In this document: one piece after another, positions 31,629 through 43,275 of the stretch
How the letters are laid out: every line of letters begins with the position of its first letter
Position numbering within the stretch: position 1 is the stretch's first letter
Assembly: GCA_018350325.1 (NCBI GenBank)
Contig: JAEVLN010000002.1
Span: forward strand, 3,684,295 to 3,748,294
Length of the DNA: 64,000 nucleotides
Reading direction: 5' to 3'
From: Globodera rostochiensis
Lineage: Eukaryota; Nematoda; Chromadorea; Rhabditida; Heteroderidae
Notes under the pieces: generated by a model
What the model saw: only the letters and a program-made list of their open reading frames with translations
The model's database searches: none
Told to the model about the DNA's origin: nothing
Position numbers and translations under genes: made by a program

Positions 31629-32509
31629 CGGAGCACAACGTTTCGGCGCGGCACGATTCAGCGCCGACAAGTTTTTCGTTATAACTTATTTCAAAGTCAA
31701 CCAAACCAAACATTCTTGGGTTCATTCGAAAGCATGCAATGAGTAAAAGCTTACAAAGGCAAAAGCTAACCGATTCGACTTAAATAAAAAAAAGTTATGA
31801 CTCAGCCGCGCAAAAAAAGCACGGAAAATTGAGATTTTTACACGTTTTAAGCTATAACTTTTTTTTGAAAAGACAAATCAGTTAGCTTAAGCTTGATCAA
31901 AGGTTCAGCATACTAAGAGCTTTCGTATGATACCAAGAATGTTTGGTTTGGTTGACTTTGAACAAAGTTATAACGTTACAAACTTCGGCGCCCAATCGTG
32001 CCGCGCCGAATCGTGCCGCGCCGAATCGTGCGCGCCGAATCGTGCCGCGCCGAATCGTGCGCGCCGAATCGTGCCGCGCCGAATCGTGCGCGCCGAATCG
32101 TGCCGCGCCGAATCGTGCGCGCCGAATCGTGCAGCGCCGAATCGTGCGCGCCGAATCGTGCCGCGCCGAATCGTGCGCGCCGAATCGTGCCGCGCCGAAT
32201 CGTGCGCGCCAAATCGTGCCGCGCCGAATCGTGCGCGCCGAATCGTGCCGCGCCGAATCGTGCGCGCCGAATCGTGCCGCGCCGAATCGTGCGAATCGTG
32301 CCGCGCCGAATCGTGCACGCCGAATCGTGCGCACCGAATCGTGCCGCGCCGAATCGTGCTGCGCCGAATCGTGCCGCGCCGAATCGTGCGCACCGAAACG
32401 CGCGCGCCGAATCGTGCGCGCCGAATCGTGCCGCGCCGAATCGTGCGCACCGAAACGCGCGCGCCGAATCGTGCGCGCCGAATCGTGCGCGCCGAATCGA
32501 GGTGTACCG
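31629..32509. mobile_element. 881-bp element with 8-bp target duplication and inner satellite
   Basis: Direct repeats TTGGTGAA at 31621-31628 and 32510-32517 flank imperfect terminal inverted repeats (left CGGAGCACAACGTTTCGGCG, right complement CGGTACACCTCGATTCGGCG). Inside is a second inverted pair: TTTCGTTATAACTTATTTC...CAACCAAACCAAACATTCTT near 31674-31715 mirrors AAGAATGTTTGGTTTGGTTG...GTTATAACG near 31935-31975. The right arm is filled by a GC-rich satellite. No transposase is present. The superfamily (hAT-like by target length) is inferred. Confidence 0.75.
31990..32500 (+). repeat. 29-bp dimeric GC-rich satellite
   Basis: Alternating 14- and 15-base units CGCCGAATCGTGCG and CGCCGAATCGTGCCG make a 29-base dimer, about 17 copies, with variants (AAACGCGCG) at the right end. 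Strong dyad content (CGCGCCG/CGGCGCG) should favour hairpins. All long frames in it are repeat-driven. Confidence 0.92.
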
Positions 32510-32517
32510 TTGGTGAA

Positions 32518-34108
32518 GGCTTAAGTCTACAAATATTTTTCATTTCGTTATGTAAAAAAGGTTCTCTTTAATAAAAATAATTTTTTGGAATGACACTTTG
32601 AAAATTTCTTATAATTTTTAAGTTTTTTCTTTTTGCTTTTTGCCAAATTAAAAGTATGCGAAAATTTAAATAGAAATTGGAAATTTGGGTAAATTATTAA
32701 TTTTCTCGCCTGCGCCTGTCGGCACGGCCGACCTCTCCCAATTCTAAAAGCTTATTTAAAAGGTTACAGAATGGGCGTACCCTTACAAATTAGCTTTATT
32801 CTCTTACATTACTAGCTGCAATTAATTCAATAGCACAAAATAATTAATTATTTGTGCAATTTAAATAAAACGAGACGGAAATTAAAGACCAAACATTCAT
32901 TCAAAGACCAAATTCTGAATCTCAAATTGCGGTGGGTCTTTGGTCTTCTCGTCTGGTTGTCATTTACGTATAAATTGGGTGAACAAACAATTCACTGAAA
33001 TTATTTTTTTTGTACAAAGCATTTGTGAAGAACTAATTTTATAAAATAAAAATAAACAAACGATAAGAAACAAAAATAAACGTTTTATTGTGCCATAATC
33101 GCTTTTTGGGTGAAAAGCAATGCCGGAAACAGAGAGTAAGCGCCAGAACGGCCTTATCCGAAGCGCTCTCCGGTTCTGAATCGGTCGTGCGCAACTCGCA
33201 ACCCAAGTCAACTTTAGGGCGGCAGCGATAAAAACAGAGGACGGATTGATTTAGGCCGATCCAAATGCGTCTTTTTGGGTGTGGTTTTGGTGATGAAACT
33301 TTTGCGCAAAACGCAATCGATCAGAGCAGCAGCTGCAACAACCCGCCGATCGGGTGGGCGTAACTGCGACGACAAAGTCGCGGAGTGGGGGGGGGGGGGG
33401 GGGGAATGACGAAACCATGCCTTATATTTGTTATGTGTACAAACAGACATTGTGGGGATTGCTGCTATTTATCCCCTCTGATCAGAGGGAGCAGCTTCAA
33501 TTGATTGCGTTGATCGGAGTCATCGGTGCTTCTTATTCATTCATCAGCTCAGAACAAATGTTGACGCGTTTTCTGTTCACATTCATTTTCATTTTTTGGG
33601 TTGACCTTTTTTTTAAATTCGATGCTAATTTTGGACATTTGAATAAGGCCTCAGAAAAACATTTATCCATTTATTCATTTGATTTGTTTGGGAATAAAAC
33701 CATTTTACTCTTTTTTTACGCATAAATCGATTAAAGGATTAGTAAGTATTTTTTCTTTGATTTAAAATAAATTTTCTGAGTCAAAATGATCGATTTAAAT
33801 GTCCCAAAACTTCGCTCTCCCACACCAAACGCACAAAAAATAACGCGAAATGATTAACAAAACATTCAATTAGTATTCTTTTTGCACTTTGTACCCACCC
33901 AATGACAGAGAGTTCGCCGCCGTCACGCAACACAAAATATTTAAATAAATTGTTTGCCGATTTGCGTTGCCACGACACAAAAAGACTTTTTAAAAAATGA
34001 CAAATTAAAATAATTCGACATTTTAATTAGGGAAAGCTTCTTCATTATGTAATTATCGATTTGGGTGGGCCAATTAGATCAAAAATTGAATAATTTCTCA
34101 ACTAAAAA
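32518..34108. other. Intergenic region between element and ankyrin gene
   Basis: Mostly AT-rich. A GC-richer stretch at about 33100-33400 has mediocre open frames on both strands (minus: ELRTTDSEPESASDKAVLAL) that could be an exon, but I find no consistent model. A poly-G run of about 18 lies at 33386. A short motif CTGCGCCTGTCGGCACGGCC at about 32706 recurs elsewhere in the window (20846, 46015). Confidence 0.4.
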
Positions 34109-37100
34109 ATGAGCGGAAAAAAGGGAGCGGATTGGTACGACGAGTCGGACCGTGACAAGATGAACATGCTGAGTGCATGTGCCAAGGGGATGGTGGCCGA
34201 GGTGGAGCGGTACCTGAACGGCGACGTGGACATGGAGGAGGAGGACGACGACGGAGTCACCGGTGGGTGAAAGTAACTGGCACATTATTTATGTTTTATC
34301 GCATTATTTATTTCTTTTTAGCACTTCAAATTGCCGCCGCAAAAGGTCACCGGAGTTTGGTTGGTGTTCTGCTGTTGTTTTTTTCATTATCATTTGCCAA
34401 TTTCTGCAATAATAACAGGTGGAATTATTGCTTCGGAGGGGCGCCCAAGTCGACCGCGCAAATTATGCCGGAATGGTCGGTATTAATCCTTAAATTAAAA
34501 ATGCCAAATTTATTTAAATATTCTTTTTTGTTCAGACGCCATTTCTTCACGCGTGCCGTGAAGGCCATCAGGATGTGATTACGGTGTTGGCCAACCACGG
34601 AGCGAACGTCAATGCGACCACGTAAGAAAATTAATTATTGAATATTTAAATGATTTATTTAAATAAGCATTATTAAATATTTGTTGTATTTAAATTGGAA
34701 CGAATTCATTTGCTTTCCTCAACTAAAACTATTTTATTTTTATTTTTTGTTTCTTCATACTAATTATGACAGATAATTTCCACCGATTAAAAATAGGGTT
34801 TTTATTTCTCTTTGTCAAAAAAGACTTATTGTTGGTTTGAGCACTTGTAAAAATATCAACAAAAAAAAATAAAAAAGATTGAAATTAAAATGAATGTCAA
34901 TTTACAGGGGTCTTGGCGTGTCCGCGATGGCATTGGCATGTGCCGGACGGCATATCGGCGCTGTGCGAACTCTTCGCGGGCTGAATTCGGCCGTCAATTC
35001 GGTGCCGTCGAGTCGGACAGTCCACCAGGTGGCGCCGAGCCCGTACATGGTCGCCTTTTTCCAAATGGACATCGAAATTTGCGGCTTTTTGAAGAAAAAG
35101 TGAAAGGCAAAGGGAGTGGAGAAAAACGCAAAATGAAATTAAATTAAGCGATGCAAATGTATGGCATCAGATCCGCTGGATGGACGGCATGGACGCGCAC
35201 AAATTGGGCGAAACGCTCCATTTCCCGCCTATTTTAATGAGTTTGAATTATGCCGAGAACAGTCTGAAGGCGCCAAAAAGTGCAAGTCGGTTGAAATGCG
35301 ATAAAATGCAAACATTTTCATTTTCAGCGAAAGTTGAGAACAAAAATAAACAAATAAATAAAGCATAAATAAGCAAAAAAATGAATTAAACGCTCTTCAG
35401 AAGACATTCGATCAGTTATCCAGACCGGCGACGAAAACGAATTGGACCATTGGATGCGCGAAGGACGCGTGCCGCCTGCAATTTCTGACGGCATCACTCC
35501 TTTGATGTACGCCGCCTTCCACGCCCAACATCGTATTGTAAGCAGCACAAAGCAAACACATAAATAACCTGTGATTTTTTTGAATTTGTCTGAGAATGTT
35601 TTTTTATTTTAATTTTAAATTTGGGCCAAGTTTTTAATTAATGCAATTCGATAATTGAATTTAAATTAGCAAAGATTGGGATAATCTGTCAGCCCCCCTT
35701 TCTTAAGGCTGAACAATTATTGAAAAGCGCGTGTCGATCAGCAATTGATGCCCAGGAAAACGTTCTTGGACTGAGCGCGCTGATGTTGGCCATCGTCGTT
35801 GGGGACAATTCGATGGTGCAAATGATGTTACGCCATGGGGCCAACCCGCGCCTCTCCTCCACCACCAAAGAGCCGTTCACTGCCATTGACCTATCCCATT
35901 TTTCGGGTAATTTGCATTTTTTTTTTCAAAAATAATAAAATTATTGTAACATGTATCTTTCATCATTTTTCTTACAATTTTATCAAATTTGCTTTTAGGT
36001 CTCAGCCATGACACACTTTTCAAGCTGTACAAGCAATTTCTGATGAGTGGAAAGGGCGAGAAAAATCTGAAAAGGGAACTGTCGGACAAAAAAGAGGTGT
36101 CCGAAAACGGCGGGAAGGCGCAATTGGGGGAACGGAAGAGTTCAGCGACGGGTGTTGCGTTGGCAAAATTGGGAGGAAGTGCCGGCGGCGGCGGAGTGCC
36201 GTCGCCGACATCCGTCGCCGGGGGAGGCGTAAGCATTTGAATTTCGCTATTCCGATGGAAAGTGTCAATCAATATCCGATTAAGAGTCAAAAACGGCTTC
36301 GTCGAGTGATCGAAAGCTTCACGAGGAACATAATCGGATTGACGGGTGATTTGAGCGGCCAAATCAGTGGTGGCACCAATGGAAATGACTCATTTCCTCT
36401 TGCGCACTTCCCAAACGCACGCGCGCGTTTCGACGCGCTTGTGGACACAGCAAATTTGAACGGCTCGGACGCACCGCGTTTCGTGCTGGCGGAACAGATT
36501 CTGCGCGGCGATGCACGCGCACCTGCAACGACTATCGCACGCGCCAAGGCACTGCAGTTGGACGCACGCATTGTGCTGGCCAGACAAATTGCAATTGTAC
36601 GTGCAATACACCCGCAAGCGCCGATCACTGATCGTGCAGTCTAGCCCATGATTACTGTAGGCTGTTTGTTGATGCTACCATAGGTTTTCTTACGTGCCTA
36701 ACACTTTATCAGTTCCTCAATTTGTTGATTGGACTATTTGATTAAATTACGCTATTTAAATCTGCCAATCATTATTTTAAACTTTGTTTAGAGTTGGATG
36801 GTTCGGGGAGACACTCTGAGGCCGATGGCATTTGAAGATGGTCTCTCACAATTGAAAAATGCCGAAGAATCGGCTGAAGTAAACGGGCTTTATCTGGCGG
36901 CTCAATGGAATGCCGAAAAATTGTTTAAAAATGTAATTTAAAATATAAGAAAGTTGGATTAAAATGCACTTTTAAGGCCCCAATGAAACGGCAACGGCGC
37001 AAAACCGACCCGTCTCAGGCGACCGCGCAGAGCGCAATTCTGAACGTGCGCTTGCCGTTGACACCCCAACTCATTGTCAGAACAGCAAACAGTCGCGGGA

Positions 37101-38331
37101 ACGAACAGCAAGTGCAAAAATGTTATTTTTAAATCCCTATTAATTGAGTAAAATAATTATGGAATTCTACAAAATGTAACAATAATTTTTTTAAATTCAA
37201 AAAATGCTTTTCTCAGCCCCCTCGTCGGTGTCGCGTCACAAAGTGTTGCTGAGCCAATGCGAACGGACGACCGTTCGTAAGGCCCCCCACCGATTGGGCG
37301 GTCATCAGAGAGTGGCGAGCAGCGGAAGTGGAGGCACGGGTCCGGCATACGGTAGCAACACCACCAGCAACAGCTGCGGCAGCGCTGGCACAATGAGTAC
37401 GGCGAGTCAAAGCCAACCCGACTCGCCCCAGGCGACGCTGGACGTCGCCACAGTGTGGGAGCCAATGGGCAAAAGCAACAGGTCCGATCACTGAAAGGAT
37501 TTATTGTATGATTCGACTACCATTTTGGTCAGAGAGTCGCGCTTGGAATTTAAATTGAAATGAAATTTGTTTATCATGGCATTTAAAAAGTAAAGATAGG
37601 CAAATGGTAGCCCCCGGGCGGAATCAAACCCTCGCGGCGATCAGCTTCCCACCCAAACCAATCAATGCTCTTACCGTCTGAGCCCCGGGGCATCTCATTA
37701 GCCGTTTCTCTTATAGGTCTTATGCCCCTGGCACCGTCCCAGCCACCTGTTGGACACTTTCGCTTCCTTACAATAATAATTACAGTATCCCTCCCCGTCC
37801 ATCCATTTTCCGTGTCCAATATCACCATCATTTTCAACAACAAGATGCATCAGAAACGCCTGTTGAACCACCACAGCAGAAGCTGTACAACAAGCAGCAC
37901 AAAAATGGGCAACACTCACCAAACACTTTGGCTTTACAACAAAAAATGCCGAGACCCCTGACAAAGGGTAACATTTGAATTTTGATCATTAGCGTATTGA
38001 AGTGCAGCTTTTTTGGCAAAATTTTTGAGAAATTCTAATATGGGAGGATTATTTACGCCTTCAGAGTTGATCCAGCGCAAAGTTTACCAGTGGGACCTGC
38101 AGGAAGAGTTCGAGCAGTGTTTTGTGGCCGAAGAAGTGGACGAATTGACCTTCGCGAGTCTTCGCGAAACGGAAGTGAACGAAAAATTATTTTATTTTAA
38201 ATAATGCAAAATTGTAGATTCAAGAAGTGTTATCCAGACATGGCCGAGCCAACGATTTGCTCGTCCACCAACGCTTCCTGGAATTAATCGCAGATATAAA
38301 ACGGTGCACCGGATGTTCGGAATTATTGTGA
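34109..38331 (+). CDS. Ankyrin-repeat and SAM-domain protein (ANKS-like)
   Basis: Sixteen exons: 34109-34262, 34322-34359, 34419-34475, 34536-34621, 34908-35028, 35171-35279, 35401-35537, 35708-35906, 35999-36228, 36285-36596, 36792-36932, 36977-37111, 37217-37481, 37717-37967, 38065-38174, 38218-38331. All junctions are in phase except 37111/37217, where a CCCCC run may hide an indel; the 35028 and 35279 ends are alternatives. Ankyrin repeats: LQIAAAKGHRSLVELLLRRG, TPFLHACREGHQDVITVLAN, ITPLMYAAFHAQHRIAEQLL and LSALMLAIVVGDNSMVQMML. A low-complexity Ser/Gly/Gln linker precedes a C-terminal SAM-like region (EEFEQCFVAEEVDELTFASL). Such proteins scaffold signalling or ciliary complexes; ANKS6/inversin-type proteins (mlt-4 in C. 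elegans) are the nearest idea, by architecture only. Confidence 0.8.
37610..37691 (-). repeat. tRNA-like sequence in an intron (SINE head or pseudo-tRNA)
   Basis: 82 bases on the minus strand start GCCCCGG and end CGGGGGC (six of seven acceptor pairs). They contain an A-box-like GCTCAGACGGTAAGAGC with a 3-pair D stem and a B-box-like GGGTTTGATTCC. T stem and anticodon stem pair poorly, so it is probably not a working tRNA. CTACCATTT follows and TTTTT lies about 30 bases on. It lies in the 37482-37716 intron of the ankyrin gene, opposite in direction. Confidence 0.4.
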
Positions 38332-39700
38332 TTTTCTTTATTTCACTAATTGATTTTTGTAATTTTATTTGTCACCAAAAATACCTTTTATTCACTGCCA
38401 ATAAAACGTTATGACGTGGGCCAACACATTTATCGATACACAAAATGCGGCTCGCTTTTATTTGTGTTAAATCACAAAAATTTGTTGTTTTTTTTTTGCA
38501 TTTAAAAAATTTTAGGAAAAAGCCAAAAAAGCCATAAATGTAAAATCAACTTATTTCCGTGGCCAACTGTCCGTGGAGTTTATTAAATTAGCAAATTGTC
38601 GTCTCAAAGACTCAGAATTCCAAATAAAAACACTCCCTAATCAAATTCCGTTCACTTTGTGCCATTTATCGTATTTCCTATATTAGACCCCCCCCCCCGC
38701 CGCCTTTAATAGACCCCTCTCCCTAATTAAGCCCCCCCCCATTTTGAGGGGGGTTGACTCTATTAACCCCTCACCCCAATTTTTGAAATAACATTGAGAA
38801 TGCCATAAATAAGAAACATTTTGCCTGCCTAATGCACTCATTTTCTCCTTTATTTTCTCATAATGTGCCCTCTATTATTTTTAATATAGCTATCACTAAA
38901 TTTAAATTTTATTAGTCATGGTCATATGTAGAGTCGAGATATAACACCCATACCGAAAAAAATTGTCGGTACTTTTTCGAGGTACCAAAATTTTTAAGTA
39001 ACTTTTAACAAAAATCGTTTATTTCGAAAATCCTGGCCTTATCAATATGAGTTTTGGGAGAGGTTCAAAAAATGAGCATTTCGGCCGTTATGGGACGCAA
39101 CCAACGACGGCGATGGGGTTTCGGGGGTGGGACTGTCGGGGTTCGGGTTTTATTTTTATTTTAAATTTAAATTTCTTCCAATTCATTAAAAGCCCAAAAT
39201 AATGTTTAATCTTCATCACTTCTCCACATTATAGACCGTAAAATCGGGAATTTCAAATTTAAACGGGAATCCCGAACGGGATTCCCGTATCTTTTTTAAT
39301 TTTTTTTGCGATAAGCACCGTTGAGAAAAGAATTTGATTTGACTCAATATTGTTACGAGCTTCTTCAAAATTTAAAAAATTGTGGTATTTTTGAAGCTTT
39401 TTAGAAATGGGAGAGGTTGAATTAATTCAAAAAAGCGCATTTTAATTAAAAATATTTAATGATTAAATTTCTTCAAGATCGGAAAATGCCAAAATTGCGC
39501 ATCAGAAAAAGCATTAAAAATTTGATCCACAGATTTGAGCATTGTTCCTCATTCTGTGGTTTTTGGTGAGGGCTACAAATTAACGAACGGTTGATCATTT
39601 AACATTATTAAAGATTCTGCATGAAAGAACCAGGACAGAAGCTTAATTTGTAACCATTTAGGGGGTAATGCGTACAATTTAGCGTCAATTTAAATTTTGG
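38332..39700. other. Intergenic region with C-tracts and a palindrome
   Basis: No gene seen. Poly-C runs occur near 38690 and 38730. A near-perfect palindrome ACGGGAATCCCG-AA-CGGGATTCCCGT lies at 39263-39288, in AT-rich surroundings upstream of the chemoreceptor. Confidence 0.6.
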
Positions 39701-41020
39701 ATGGATTCTCTTTTCTTTTCCGCCATGGCCGTGTTGGCCAATGCAAATTTGTTCCCTTTTTTGTTCGCCCTGGTCATTGGCATTCCATCGGCGGCGCTGT
39801 ACTGCTTGGAGTTGCTGGTCATCGTCACCAATTTTTCTGATTTTGACTCCGCCTTTTTTGTTCTCGTCGCCGTCCGCGCAATTTCGGTAAGCGAAAAAAT
39901 CTCTAAAATAAATAAACTAAATTTGTTTTAGAGTTTGGTCAACTTTTTTTCTTCATTTTTTACGCAACGTTTCGGAAAAATTGGCCTTTTTCTGTCCATT
40001 TATCTCAAATTGCCCCGCCTTTTGTTGGCATTGTTTTTTTTCTGCCTGAATTACGCTTTTCATATGGAAAATTTGCTGACCGCGCTTTTACTTCTGAATC
40101 GATTTACGGCCATTTTGTTCCCCACCAGATATGAAAAGGTTTTGAAATTATTAAATATAATCTTTTTGTACATATTTTTCAGTTATGGCACCTTGGCTTA
40201 CCTTTTTTTATGGCATTTGCGTTTATTCTCCCCTTACCCGTCACAGTTCCAATTTTCAGCCTGGACATGTACATTCACGTTCAAGAAGACAATGTATCGT
40301 TCACACTCGACAATCACAAGACGGGTAATGTAAGTGGTTATTCATTTATTTTTAAATATTTATTTATTTGGTTAAATTAACGCTTTTAGGAACTGAATTA
40401 TTCTGAAATCTCAACATTGTCTTCTGTTACTTTTTGCATCATTTGTCTTCTGTTGAATTTGGCATCTCTTTTTGCGTACAAATTGAAGAATTGCCAAAGG
40501 CAAAATGCCCAAAGTTCGACCATTGAACGCAAAATGACCATTTACACTGTGGCCACCTTTTTTGGCCATTTGATTTGCACCATATTTATGGTGAATTGGA
40601 CAATTATAAAAATGAAACGGAAAATGTACCCGAAACAATTTTACAAATGCCAGATCATTGTCCATTTGACTGCAACAAATTTTCTTGACGAGCAAAAGAA
40701 GCGCTATTCCATAATCCAGGCCTGGTTTGGCATTTCCTTGGAGGAGAACGAAACTATTTTTCTCGCAAATTTCAATCAGTTTCCGTGGGTCAACGATCTT
40801 TCCACGTTGGCCATTCCGGCCTGGTAATTAATTTTAATTGACTAATTTAGTTTAATCCAATTTTAGGCTCTTGCTGTGGGCCTCAGCCAAAATGAGTAAA
40901 ATCTTTTCCAAAAAATTGAACTTGATAGGCCGCTCCGAACAAAATGTTGTTGCTGTTCATCAGAAGAATGTTGTTGCAGCTTTCACCAGAGTTAGGCCAC
41001 TCCCAGTTTTAAAACGTTGA
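39701..41020 (+). CDS. Serpentine (7TM) chemoreceptor, Srg-like, 375 aa
   Basis: Five exons close in phase: 39701-39886, 39932-40138, 40183-40329, 40390-40823, 40867-41020. Seven hydrophobic segments are readable: PFLFALVIGIPSAALYCLEL; FDSAFFVLVAVRAIS; LLLALFFFCLNYAF; the ENLLTALLLLNRFTAILFP stretch with the NR signature; LGLPFFMAFAFILPLPVTVP; VTFCIICLLLNLASLFA; TIYTVATFFGHLICTIFM; and last LSTLAIPAWLLLWASA. ERKMTIYTVATF and NRFTAILFPTRYEK are typical of the nematode Srg superfamily, putative G-protein-coupled receptors of sensory neurons. A 78-residue stretch between the last two helices (from GTGAATTGG at 40591) could be a retained intron. The fine subfamily is uncertain. Confidence 0.82.
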
Positions 41021-42131
41021 AATTCTTCAAAATCCATCAATTTTAAATTTAAACAACTCTTATTTCTTAAATATTTATATTTTTTTTAAATTCATTTATT
41101 TTATGCCATTTTAATATAATTAAATTCGTATTGATCTTTGATTGTCAAATAAAAAGGATAACAAATCCAGTATATCACAGCATTTTATTTATATTTTTCG
41201 CCGGGCATGGCTCATAACTTTTAGAAGTTTTGAGCGCTTTACAATATTTGCAAAAATATGCATTAAATGTTAAAAAACAATTCAAAATGTTAGCAGTTAA
41301 CGGTTCAAAAAGTATTGGCAGTTGCTCCAATTGCCCCAATTTCAAAACGAAAAAAGCGATTCTCGTCGCCGTACCGCGTCCGTTTGTTACGGTCCTTTGG
41401 CTTGGCCCTTCCGTTTCACTTCACGTCATTTTGCCAATTCTCATGCTCATTATCTTCAATGTTTTAGGGACATGCCGGGGAATGGCAGTGAATAATGTCC
41501 GGTTACCGGGGAGACAATCGCAAATGAGAAGCATAAATGAATGAATGCACGGGTTAACGAATAAATTGAGTCGGCGGGTGGGGGAGGGCACGGCGACTTT
41601 CCGTTGCTTTTCCCCGTTGGGCAAATGCCGGCCAATTATTGTAACTCCTGCTTGGGGAAGGGACGGTTCGGCGCTAGCCCAACAGAATTTGAAGCGTTTT
41701 ACCTTTTCTCACAACCGACAAAATTGTGTTAATTTGAAAGCTCTTTTTTGGCCATAACTTTTTGAGTTTGCCCATTCGTTGGCCAATGGCAAAGCTTTTC
41801 CATTTTAACATTACATAAAGTGGGTCTCTTCCTTCAATTCATAACGCATAAAATTTGAACTGAATCTAAAGTTGGTGAAACAAATTATGAAATTCTTTTT
41901 GATTTATCTCATGGCATTTTAATTGATAAAACATATTCTCCCAATTGCACTGCTTATGCACAATTTTCCCACACTTTCACCAACAACGCACTGCCCCCCC
42001 CCCCCTCCTCGGAGAAATGGCCAAACTTTCCATTCACCGTTTTGATGGTAACCAACAAAAATGCGCCTTTTAACGAAACATACAATGCGAATCCCTCCAT
42101 TTATTGCCTCAATTTAGGGCCAATTAACTCG
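41021..42131. other. Intergenic region, repeats only
   Basis: A 104-codon frame at 41230-41544 has no recognised domain. The sequences GGCTCATAACTTTTAGAAG (41209) and GGCCATAACTTTTTGAG (41750) resemble the GTTATAACTTTTTTC core of the foldback elements and are probably decayed copies. Poly-C lies at 41993. The LITAF gene may be trans-spliced at CTCAATTTAG, 42118. Confidence 0.45.
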
Positions 42132-43275
42132 ATGAATCATTTTCAATCAGCCAACAATCTTCACCTTCCAAGTCCACAACAGTCCCATCAGTCCCAGGCA
42201 CAGATTCTATCCGGCCAAATGTATCCCGGATTTGTGGAGCCACCACCACCCTACGGAGGCATGTTTTATTAATTTTAACATGAAGCTGTCCAACTCCGGA
42301 GAGTCCAGTAGGATGCCCCCAACCATTGTTACATAAATCAAATTCTTTCAACAGCAACGGCCCCCATGTTGGAGCCGTCTCCGTCGTCATCCGTCGGAGG
42401 AAGTCGGTCGTCGTCGTCGTCAACCACTGTTGGATACCATCAACAACACTCAGCGGACAAGTTCCAGTCACAGCAGCAACAGCCGACTACGGTAACCAAC
42501 AACAATGGAGGACAGCAGCAACCGCTACCGTACTACCAACGGCAGGTGCCATCTCAACCACTGCCAGCGGCAACGTCCGAGACACCTGTCCTCCCCCCAG
42601 GCGGTAATGTTTAGACTTCTGATGATGATTGAGAAACGCAGTACGGTATAGAGTTTGGAAGACCCAGTTTTAGGGGTATCTGTATCAAATCTCAGAAGTT
42701 TCAGCTTTTATAAAATACTTTTAGCCGTGCCGTTTTCATCTCCTCCACCGCCCGTCCAGTTTGTTTATTCCCCGTCAAATGTTTCCATTGGCCATGCCTT
42801 TCCTGTTGTCGGGGCAAATGTGCCAAATCAGGCCCAGGTTTTGATAAGCAAACTATAAAAATGACTCATTTACATGAAAGAGTGTCAAAATGATCGTCGC
42901 AGTTCCGTTAGGGCCACACGAAGTGCAATTGTACTGCTCCAACTGCCGTCAAACGGTACATTTATTTATTTATTTACTGACAAACCCCCAAAATTGCCAA
43001 AGGTTCGGACGCGCGTTGTCCGTCGTCCCGGCCTCCTCACTTGGCTCATCTGCGGAGCTTTGGCCCTCGTCGGCTGTTGGCCGTGCTGTATGCTCCCGTT
43101 CTGTGCTCAATCATGCCAGGCAAACACTTTCATTTTTGTTTGATTGATAAAATTGATTCGATTTTTGCACATTTCATAGCAAAGTTTGTTATTATTTTTC
43201 TTTTTCATAATACAGGACGTCGAACATTTCTGCGTCAATTGTAACGCTTTTGTCGGAAAATTTTCACGCATCTGA
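42132..43275 (+). CDS. LITAF-domain membrane protein, 246 aa
   Basis: Six exons close in phase: 42132-42258, 42355-42603, 42725-42837, 42881-42955, 43003-43119, 43216-43275. The N-terminal half is Pro/Ser/Gln-rich with a PPPPYG motif (a PPxY-type ligand for WW domains). The C-terminal LITAF (SIMPL) domain has the first CxxC knuckle (LYCSNCRQT), the hydrophobic hairpin [20 protein letters not shown], the sequence [15 protein letters not shown] and the second knuckle CVNCNAF. LITAF proteins are monotopic zinc proteins of late endosomes and lysosomes that bind NEDD4 and ESCRT factors. Two introns use GC donors (AG|GCATGT at 42259; CAG|GCAAAC at 43120). ATG 42132 is chosen because it is the first after a probable SL trans-splice site; an upstream in-frame ATG lies at 42042. 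Confidence 0.9.

Noticed and set aside
31897..32571. Several 145-214 codon frames (Arg/Ala/Cys repeats)
   Set aside because: All frames on both strands are open because of the 29-bp GC-rich satellite.
33214..33725. Coding frames near 33.2-33.7 kb
   Set aside because: No consistent exon model on either strand and a poly-G run inside the frame.
37610..37691. Functional tRNA gene
   Set aside because: Anticodon and T stems do not pair well enough; called only tRNA-like.
41230..41544. 104-codon plus-strand frame
   Set aside because: No domain, no splice context, and it overlaps decayed repeats.
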